This document shows, piece by piece, positions 55,670 through 64,000 of a DNA stretch of 64,000 bases. The DNA is taken from contig MQVO02000008.1 of assembly GCA_001986395.2 (NCBI GenBank), forward strand, positions 124,001 through 188,000, in the 5' to 3' direction. The number at the start of each line of letters is the position of its first letter. Position 1 is the first letter of the stretch. The notes below the pieces were generated by a model, which saw only the letters and a list, made by a program, of their open reading frames with translations, did no database searches and had not been told where the DNA came from. The DNA comes from Irpex lacteus. Its lineage: Eukaryota; Basidiomycota; Agaricomycetes; Polyporales; Irpicaceae. A program made the translations under genes and the position numbers.

Positions 55670-57886
55670 AATCGCCAATATGCGAGAGTAAAATTTTATC
55701 GTAGGAATTTGCGAGCCGTGGAACCATACATCAAACGAGGAGAACGATTGGAATGGAGGATATTCTGGAGTAGCTGTATCGTAATTGAACATGGTCTAAT
55801 TTATCTGATTTGCCGCTCGAACTACTGACACTTGTTTGCTTGGGAGTGGTGGTCACAGGTGAGCTCGTCTGCCCGCATTCGTATTTATGGAATGGCTTGC
55901 CAGTGGTTGTCTGTGTGTCAAGAAAGTACACCGCAGGACCCAGGTTGTTAGAGCTGCGCCACAGTCAACCACATCTTAGGAAACCCGAGGACGAGTGCGC
56001 TCCGAGTCCGTTGCGGATCACGTCTTCGGCTTTGACACGAACTTGGAAAACCGACTACATACGCGCGTTGTAAGTTGCAATGCAAGTCGGGTGAGTGACC
56101 ACGCGTTAGTGACTATGACTGTGTGCTGATGTGATAGACTATTGCAATAGTTCTAGGGATGTCAGTAAAGGCTAAGCTAGGAGCCAGACGCCAAAAAGGC
56201 TATGGTCATGAGCCATGACCTGCGGGGAGGTGTGTCGCATATCTGCTGAATTACATCCTTCCCAGGTCCTAAGCGTGGAGAGCGATGGGCCGTCTGTCCT
56301 GGTGTGGCAAGGAGGGGGGGGGGCGTGCACTGAGCTGAACTGGGCTCCTTCCTCACCGACGGATATGCTATCGCAAGACCAGCAGGCGTACTCGTAATGT
56401 AATACCGGTTGGTGTACTCATAATTGCAATAGCTCTGGTGCGTAGGTGGCGAAGGTGTCCTAGCTGGCTTCAAATACCGTGACCAGAGGGTCCTGTGGCA
56501 TAGTGAGTGGTTGTCATGTATTGGCCGATTTTCAATGCTTACTCGCTTACCATTGTTCGCAGACTCATTCCGAGAAGAATGGAGGCGGCTCCTGCCTATT
56601 GTATGTGGCGCCGTGAAGTCGCAGGGAGTTATCGTATGTCCGTTCCGTGGAACACATATCAGCCTTGGGATATCGCTGTGCGGCACGAATACGTACGTCA
56701 CTGCTACGATTACGCTGAGACGAGTATATTGATGCTTATAGTAGAACGCCACAGTACACGTAGGCCTTCGTTGAGGCACGACTTGCCAAGGTTCGATTAA
56801 TACGGAGCTGTTCAGGGTGTGGCGTGCCTTCCTTCACCTGCTGGAATGCACAAACCAGCAGTACGCTGCCACACAGCATGACAGTGGCCTACTACACATA
56901 TCCCAGGTACGCCGTTGTTCTGTATTGCCTCTTTGTGGCGTTGGATATGAGGCCAGAGGGTATAAATACCCACGATTTCGTGTAGGGTGAATCCGTAGTC
57001 TCTTCGCTTTGGACGTTGGTGCGTACTTACTGCCTCACTCTCGCGTCAGGCTTTACTGACGCACCACAGCTGAGTGTTTACAGTGTCGAACTGTGCCATC
57101 CGACGTCTCAAGTCAGCTTGCCATATCATTCAGCATATTCTCGTACGTCTCACCTATATCCCCTGGCTCAGTCCTCGAAGAGCTCATAACGTTTCTCTAG
57201 ATCAGTGTCCCCGTCACCAAGGATCAAACCATGGCTGTATTCACACCTACGTGCACTGCGACGCTCAAGTCGACCGTGATGTCAACGTCGAGGCGAGGAA
57301 CTATTCCTGTAGGTCCTACCTCACTACTCATCCGTTGGTTGTTGTGTGTACTGAACTACGGCTGCTTTACTTAGTCGAAGGCTCCTGTGAACATCACAGA
57401 TAAGTGCGCTGCATGTGGTAAATTCAAGGGTCCGGATGGCCATTGCGGATGCTCTCCCAAGTAATGCGTATTTCTAGCTGCACATAAGTAGATAAGATAA
57501 TTCTCCGTAGCTTCATTAATGCCTTTGTCCAGTATTGCATGACATCTTCAGGGCTTCCTGTGTATGGCTTCGAATATGGGCGCGTAAACCACCTGTCACA
57601 GCTGCTGTGGAATTAACGCGAGATCGCGTAACTCTGGACGACTGGCCTACATAAACTGGTTTCTGTACATGTGTGGTAGGAGCTGCTGCGAGTCATAGAA
57701 ATCGGCCATGATAATGTTGACGAGCTGATAACAGCCGGCCGGCGACCTCTGCGAAGTGAAGTATCCGGGGTCCCGCACGGATTATAAATCGTCCCGCACA
57801 ATGGCGTAACTGCCACTAGCAGCTACCACTCTGCCGCTATCGGTATCGCGAAATGCAGGCTTCCCACACTTTGTCTCTTCACCACC
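55670..57886. other. Intergenic with weak coding traces
   Basis: A 200-codon frame on the minus strand (56177-56779) has Pro/Ser/Arg-rich composition with no motif and is probably chance. The plus strand has a Cys-rich two-exon candidate at 57231-57464, listed separately. A G-run (56311-56320) is the only simple repeat. No RNA gene seen. Confidence 0.4.
57231..57464 (+). CDS. Candidate small Cys-rich protein (55 aa)
   Basis: Two exons, 57231-57308 and 57375-57464, join through a GT-AG intron of 66 nt to code 55 aa. The second exon reads ITDKCAACGKFKGPDGHCGC then SPK and TAA, with five cysteines in a CxxC...CxC pattern that could bind a metal. The first exon is Thr/Ser-rich. An acceptor just upstream (57200) would allow extra 5' exons. 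No family recognised. It could equally be a decayed gene end. Confidence 0.3.
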
Positions 57887-59281
57887 ATGTCCAACGTCGA
57901 CGAACGGCAGCCTTTGCTGCCTCCAGCGGCGCTGGCTAGCACACCCAATCTGGACGACACCAAGAAGGGGTCCCCGCCATCATACACTGCTGCAGACGTA
58001 GAGAACCAGAGTGCGAGCAATGTTGCCAGTTCTTCGGAGCAGCAGGCGGAAGAAGAGGAAGTGGCTCAGGTGAAGAAGAAGAGAAGCTGGTGGACTGTTG
58101 GGTGGTATGCTCTGCTGTGGGCACTCGGGATCTTCTTTGCTGTCTTGTTCATCAAGGGCTTTATCGAAGCGGACGACGTTGAAGTGTGTATCCATTCCAT
58201 TCTGCTTCGCAGGCAATATACTGAGCTGGTATCTCTTTGTCAGTTTGACCTTGGAAAGGCACTGAAGAGTGCCCTTGGAGGTGGACTGAGTGGTGCAGCT
58301 GGTATGGATACCATTCATTTCGAAATGACTTTATACTAACATGCTCCCCCAGCAATGGTCCTCCAAGTCCTCACTCTCATGCCCATACGCACCGTAATGA
58401 ACTACCAATACCGCTACGGCACATCCCTAACACAGGCCACGCGCACGCTCTACGCCGACGGCGGCTGGACACGGTACTACCAAGGTCTCCTCGCAGCACT
58501 CATCCAGGGCCCCGTCTCCCGCTTTGGAGATACAGCGGCCAACGCTGGTATCCTCGCTCTGTTGGAGTCAAACGGCTTCATGAAGAAACTGCCGGCCCTT
58601 ATCAAGACAGTGTTCGCTAGTCTTGCGGCGGCGGCATTCAGGATGATCCTCACACCCGTAGACACGGTCAAGACGACCATGCAGACGGATGGAAAGAGGG
58701 GTCTGGTGATCTTGAGACAAAGGGTAACCTACCTCCTATCTCCATGCGCGAAGAGAAAGCTCACTCCCCAATAATCAGATCAAAACCTACGGTGTCGGCA
58801 GTCTTTGGTACGGCGCACTCGCGACCGCAGCCGCAACCTTCGTCGGGCACTACCCGTGGTTCGGCACCTACAACTACCTCTCCGACGTCCTCCCGCCGTC
58901 ACACACTCTCGTGCAGAAGCTCCTGCGCCAAGCATTCATCGGGTTTTCCGCCTCAGTCGTCTCGGACACCGTGTCGAACTCGTTGCGGGTGGTGAAGACG
59001 TACAGACAGGTCAACGAGAGGAGAGTCGGGTATTGGGAGGCGGCGGAGGCGATTATTGCTACGGAGGGACTGAGGGGCTTGTTTGGGAGGGGGTTGAAGA
59101 CGCGGATATTGGCGAATGGGTTGCAGGGGTTGATGTTCTCGATTTTGTGGAAGCTGTTCATGGATATGTGAGTGTTTGCCTTTTGTCTCTCTCTGGGAAT
59201 TCGTTCTGGTGGCGTGTGCTTGTGACTGTGGGCGCTGACGATGCTCCTTGGCTTTACAGCTGGAACGATCATACGAAGTAG
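57887..59281 (+). CDS. Mitochondrial-carrier-family protein (378 aa)
   Basis: Five exons (57887-58183, 58244-58301, 58353-58723, 58779-59167, 59260-59281) total 1,137 nt, coding 378 aa. The N-terminus is a soluble acidic tail (MSNVDERQPLLPPAALAST onward) followed by a membrane segment (WTVGWYALLWALGIFFAVLF). Then come carrier-like repeats: LMPIRTVMNYQYRYG, a clear signature-like ILTPVDTVKTTMQTDG, and a third region SNSLRVVKTYRQVNE with EGLRGLFGRGLKTRILANGL. The Px[D/E]xx[K/R] signature is complete only in the middle repeat, so this is a divergent carrier. Substrate not predictable. The extra N-terminal tail and helix suggest it may sit in the outer mitochondrial membrane or elsewhere (inference). 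Confidence 0.72.
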
Positions 59282-60639
59282 GACTGGGTACAAGGACCCA
59301 ACGATCTGAAGACCTAGAATTAGAAATATCGGAAGAGGGGTATATCTTATCTGAATTACTAGGGGCACGTTTGCTACGGTGACTTGGTGGTATGTAAGTG
59401 TACACACGGCGCGATCGATATCATATACTTGTCGTTATCGGTGTGTCCGTCGTTCACAACAATATTCATATCTGCTCACTCGTCTTGCTCGTTATGTGTT
59501 CCGATGGCTCACGGATAACTCGGGCTGCCGCCGAACGGTAACGGCAATGTCTCAACAGGTATGCACTCCTCATTTCGCTTTTCATTTCGTCGCCGACACT
59601 GCAAATCCCCTTCTTTTCTTCGCGCCTACTTCACTTATTATTCATTGATGTGCAGGGTGGGTATATGAGTCGAAATTGAATTCTCGCCGAAGCATCTTCT
59701 TTGTACGTGTACAATCCACAAATATCGAACCATGACCCCATGTCGATCTCCTGTCCTTCTGCCAATTTACCGATACATATCGGACTATGAGGATGAGTGA
59801 ATGAGGGGATGAGCGGATATAGCAGTACAAGACACGAGAAGGTGAGGAGCTTACATAACATACCGTGAAAGATAGCTGAGCATGGTGGAAGTAGGTTTCT
59901 GGCCATCTAACTTCGATATGGTCAATGCTCGTCTCTTTACGTGGCGACTATGCATCATCTCAGACCACATTCAAGCTGCCGTGTGCATGTCATGACTACA
60001 TGAAAAGGCAAAATGGAGGTGCGTAAATACGCACGTGTCGGCTACGGAGTTATAGAGTGGGTGTTGGGAGAAGCCTTCGGTATTGAGAAGAAGAACTCGA
60101 AGTCGCGTTATGGTCACGGTGCCACGGTTGTGGAGACTTCGAGCTGAACAGCCGCCAGAAGAGGGTGTTAATATAGGTGGTGAGTCTTCGAGATATGTGC
60201 TGCGGTTGAGCTAATGATATGTGATATGTATTTTCAGTATCGGTATTTTCGGTATTTGTATTTTCAATGCCGACTCACTTCCAACGGTGTCTAGATTGCG
60301 AAATGGCTCTGGGTAACGGTATGACGTGCATCGACTCTCTATAGGGATACCCTGTCGTGACGGCATCTGTCTGGAGCTATGTGGAGAGGGTGCTTGGGGG
60401 GCGACGGTTTGGCCTGGTATTTTGGGTTTACAAGTTTTTTTATTGTAACTGATGCGCATCCTAATTCGCAGGTATGGCTGCGAGGACATCCTCGGGATGC
60501 TTGTTTTGAATGTGTCTCGAGCAATATGCTATCGACCACCAGCACCCTCCTAGCATGTCCGTGTCTGCACTTGAACGCGTATGGTCAGTCATTCTTCCGT
60601 AGGCCCCTTTCATACGTGCCTCTGATACGAATTCCGTGT
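59282..60639. other. Intergenic, no gene recognised
   Basis: Only short frames without motifs. A T-run and A/T-rich patches lie near 60,225-60,270 and 60,430, the first with a short repeated TCGGTATTTTC/TTTGTATTTTC pattern. Confidence 0.4.
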
Positions 60640-60968
60640 CGCAATCACATTTCAAGGTCGATGTTCAAATGGTGAAATATCGGAACGATGTTTCTGAGTA
60701 GGTATATCTCCATGAATACAGATTATAACGAGAAAGCGACGAGTATAACCTACTCGAGATGCAGGATTTACACCTATCTGTCCGTACGGTATTACCGGCT
60801 TTGCAATCATACCTTAAGGTTGGTGTTTAAATGTTGCAATATCGAAACGCTATCTCTGAATAGGTATACCTTCCACGGATATAGGTTATGACAGGAAAGC
60901 GGCAAGCACAATCTGAGCACGATATCACTCGATACAGGAACATCTACACCCCTTCGTCCGTACGTTAT
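60640..60968 (+). repeat. Imperfect tandem duplication, two units of about 165 bp
   Basis: Unit 1 (about 60640-60800) and unit 2 (about 60801-60968) share the order GCAATCA, TTAAGGTTGGTGTT/TCAAGGTCGATGTT, GCAATATCGAAACG/GAAATATCGGAACG, CTGAATAGGTATA/CTGAGTAGGTATA, GAAAGCG, CATCTACACC/GATTTACACC and CGTCCGTACG/TGTCCGTACG. Identity is about 70-75% by eye. There is no open frame through it. Confidence 0.65.
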
Positions 60969-63696
60969 GGCGAAGTCGGCTGAACACCGCTTCGGAACAC
61001 CAACAAACTCAGGTCCCAGAGGTTATTTCGAGCGACGTGACTCCAAATTACAAAAACATACTGAAGAGTCGCGTAAGTATGCGGCGTTTATTTTCGATGG
61101 TATTCTGTCGGAAAAGAATTGGCTGCAAGTCCGTTGCAGCCTTCTCTCAACTCTATGTACTAACGACGTCCTTTCGTTGTGACTAGGGTTTACAAACGTT
61201 TAGGGATCACGAGCTTTTACTAGCTTTCGTCGATGACTCGTAGAACGCTGACGCTGGCGTATATGATATAGGTATGTATTCTGTGTGCGTTCCGTCGACA
61301 TCTGGCTATGTCAGGCGTGCCGCGCAAGGATATCATGAATTCCCATTATCAGATGGAGGATCAGTACACCGATCGGTGGATGGAGTATGCTCAGAAGGTT
61401 GACTGCTCCTACCTAAACATACAGCATCTCGTCTCATTTGTCACGGCGGCCTCTAGGACAGTCTGAGCGGGATGCGGAACTCAAATTTGGATTATAAGCC
61501 GTGGAAATGGAACAGACTATGCAGTGGGAGATATTTGGATGTGGTGAGTGTGTCATTCATATTCCCCGTGTAAGCTTTCTTACATTGTAACTCCGGGTTT
61601 CAGGTCTCGTGTTGCAGGGACAGAGTGTTCGTGCTATTCTCGGTTTTCTTACCCTTGCGACTACCTAAGGTATAAGTCGGCATTGTCTACCTTGTCGTTC
61701 TCGCAGTGGTACATCAAACAAGACATAAATGCCATATGTGCTCAACAAGATGCATTCAAGACAATCGTTCGAAATTCCACATAGGTGCGTTCTTACTAGC
61801 TCCCAAACTCAATATTCATGACTCACAGTCCATGTCGCCATGTATCCCGCAGCCTCAAACCCAATTTTCCACTGCGTTGAAATGAATTGAAAACATCAGC
61901 GCCATTATATCTATGCAGTTACCGTATTCGGGTGTGAGTTTTCCAAATTTGCAGTAGTGTTGTGTGCGCTCCGTTTGCCAAATCTCAATCTCAATCTTAC
62001 GCTCGAAGCACCCTAAATCTGCCTTTTTCTATTCTTGGAAAGTACGAGCTTACGTGCGGGGATATCGCAATGAACGTGCGTTCTACAGAAGCTATCTTAT
62101 CCATCCCAATGGTGCGTGCGTTTCTTAGGTTCCACTTACCCAACAAGTGAACAAGCACTCTAACAGTGACTCGATAGCCTCGCTATTGGTGAGCATACGT
62201 AGTCATTTGCCAATGACGATATGTGTAACTTATCCGATCCCCACTTCGATAGCGACTATCCGGTGGCACCGGTTGGCGGCTGCTCATGAGTACCGACGAG
62301 CCCGTGATGCAACCATCGCAAAGGTACTCTTGACTTGACTCCACGTTATTCGATTTGCTGTGGAGATCTTCAAGAAGGGTTAATACTGCGCAATCGGAAA
62401 TTTGGAAGTCGAATTCGAAGGAGACTTTCTAGCGACGCAATTGGCGTCCAAGACAAACATGAAAGATATTTCAATACCACCAGCGCACCGAGCACCGAGC
62501 ACCAACGTTCGTACCTGGTTTGTATATCGTCGCGCTCCAATCAAAGCCATGGCTGCCGTTATAGATGATCGTCACGGTCAGACTAAGTCATGTTACTGCT
62601 TAATGTACGGCATTCCATACTTACAAATTGCAAATGTATTTCAATCCAGTATTTCAAACGTTTGTGGTCTCTGCTGACCTGCTATTGAGTAGTAGTGGCC
62701 ACAGCGTGTGCACCGGCCCAGAACCTAGTCAGCGCGTCCGCGTCAATTCGCCAAGTTCAAGACCAACCTCAGGCTGTACTTCTCCGCTCCTTCGATGGGA
62801 TATTGAGCACCTGAAGGAAACTGCGATTGAATCAATTTATTCGGTCCCAAGTCGGTGTGTACTCGTCCGGTCGATTCAGAGGCAATCAAACTTAGCCTGC
62901 AAGGCTCGAGGGGTTCATCGAAGTTAAACAACGAAGGCGTGAATTGACTGCGCAATATTGCGCCATGTTCGTGATGAGAAGGTTAGACGCTCACTGGCAC
63001 TGGAGATTTTCATTCATTGTTTGTGAACTCAGTTATAAAGATATTTCTTTGATCACTGGTATACGGTAGTCATTCGTCGTGACTTCATATCCTTACTCGG
63101 GGTCCTCTTTGCGCCTGTCAACGTCCTCGTGCACTGAAACTTACTTTTTCTCACCCAAACTCTCGAATCAATGAGTAATTTCTTGGGCTTTACATTCTGG
63201 CTCTTCTCCTCCATTGTATCGATCTGATGAGCGTAGCTTGTTGCCTCCGACGCGCCCAGGATTCACCGTATTTTGATCACCCCGACCCTGCATGACTGTG
63301 TGGCGGGAGTTAGCATGCAGGCGCATCGCCGCGACCAACCGTACAGGCGCGGTCATCAACTTTCCACATCCATGGACGCCAGCTCACATCTTCATTTCGG
63401 TAACATCTCCTCATTTCATCTACACGTCATCTTCTCGGTTACCTTCGAGTATTTTCCACGGCATGGACCGCGGCGTCCATCGCTTCGTGCAGTGGACAGT
63501 CAGCAAGGAACTGGCAGAGTGATGATTGCCCCGTCTGATGGGATTCGGCGGTATTAGAAGGGGAGGCGTATGTCCCAGCTACACGCGCTGTACTTGCCGT
63601 TATTGAAGACGCAAGGCGAGGGAAAATACTGGCTCGGGCATCGAAGTTTCCCTTGTCTCCCTTTACTCTTGACCGCCATCCTCTGCACTTTGTAGG
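60969..63696. other. Degenerate region with scattered exon-like pieces
   Basis: Several short plus-strand pieces read like soluble protein with splice-like edges, for example MEDQYTDRWMEYAQKVD (about 61,352), IKQDINAICAQQDAFKTIV (about 61,720), RWHRLAAAHEYRRARDATIA (about 62,262) and RTWFVYRRAPIKAMAAVIDD (about 62,510). I could not join them into one frame or recognise a family, and stops are frequent. This may be a decayed intron-rich gene. The last 500 bp include the promoter of the transporter gene. Confidence 0.3.
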
Positions 63697-64000
63697 ATGC
63701 CTTCAGAGACGACACCGTCAACCGCACGACCTTCGATCGAGAAGGACGTCGAAAAGCAGGCTGAGGAACCCAATAGGGATGCCTCTCACACCAATGGCGA
63801 GCTGAGCGAAAAGGGCCCTCTCCCTCAGGACGGTAGTCATGAGGGCGAGAGTGAACCGGCGGATCCTGACTCGGAGGAAGGCCGCTTTACGAACGAGGGT
63901 GGTTTCGCTGCTTGGAGTACTGTTGTGGCAGCGTATGTGTCTCTCGATCCCTTTGAGAGGTGTGCAATCATTAATGATGCGTATATTGCAGGTGGATCAT
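63697..64000 (+). CDS. MFS monocarboxylate-type transporter, first exons (runs off window)
   Basis: Exon 1 is 63697-63932 and exon 2 begins at 63992 after a 59-nt intron. The N-terminal tail is acidic and hydrophilic (MPSETTPSTARPSIEKDVEK onward), then comes NEGGFAAWSTVVAAWI, which is the typical entry into the first membrane helix of fungal MCT-like (SLC16-related) major facilitator proteins. The tail is cytosolic. Substrate is not predictable from this part. No defect seen in the visible 82 codons. Confidence 0.65.
   Translation, partial: MPSETTPSTARPSIEKDVEKQAEEPNRDASHTNGELSEKGPLPQDGSHEGESEPADPDSEEGRFTNEGGFAAWSTVVAAYVSLDPFERCAIINDAYIAGGS

Noticed and set aside
56177..56779. 200-codon minus-strand frame
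   Set aside because: No motif, no splice structure, biased composition and no homologous look; likely chance.

Overview
The window is nuclear DNA from a filamentous basidiomycete, most likely an Agaricomycete. The evidence is dense genes with many 50-65 nt introns, GT-AG sites with a few GC-AG, a Plavaka-type transposase, a Ty1/copia element, a fungal-order betaine-lipid synthase, and an expanded family of BTB/POZ and membrane-anchored pepsin-like proteases. Exon models below were built by hand from splice sites. For the complete genes the summed exon length is an exact multiple of three, except protease C, where the failure itself is a finding.

Left flank (1-22.3 kb): the 3' end of an Ala-rich coiled-coil protein gene (+); an apparently intact Plavaka transposase (-, 985 aa), head-to-head with an intact 861-aa companion gene (+); an F-box-like gene (+); a TLC-domain membrane protein (-); betaine lipid synthase BTA1 (+, 23 exons); and a kinase-fold protein (-) converging on BTA1.

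Central cluster (22.8-53.5 kb): on the left, all on the minus strand, two BTB genes (A, B) and two aspartic proteases (C, D). On the right, all on the plus strand, two aspartic proteases (E, F), a BTB fragment, a BTB pseudogene (G) and a BTB gene (H). A TFIIS gene and two copies of its zinc-ribbon exon lie between the arms. Each arm reads protease first, BTB second, so the whole is a mirror image. Left arm damage: a copia element with near-identical LTRs sits inside exon 1 of BTB-A; a 1.28-kb element with 319-bp inverted repeats sits inside that copia element; a separate 1.34-kb element with Mutator-like 9-bp target duplications carries a helicase fragment; and protease C has a 1-nt deletion that removes its membrane anchor.

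Right flank (53.9-64 kb): CAAX prenyl protease STE24 (+), a mitochondrial-carrier-family protein (+), about 4 kb of degenerate sequence with a tandem repeat, and the first exon of an MFS monocarboxylate-type transporter (+) running off the window.

The flanks hold ordinary conserved genes (lipid synthesis, prenyl-protein processing, transport). The centre behaves as an accessory, duplication-prone and transposon-targeted island.
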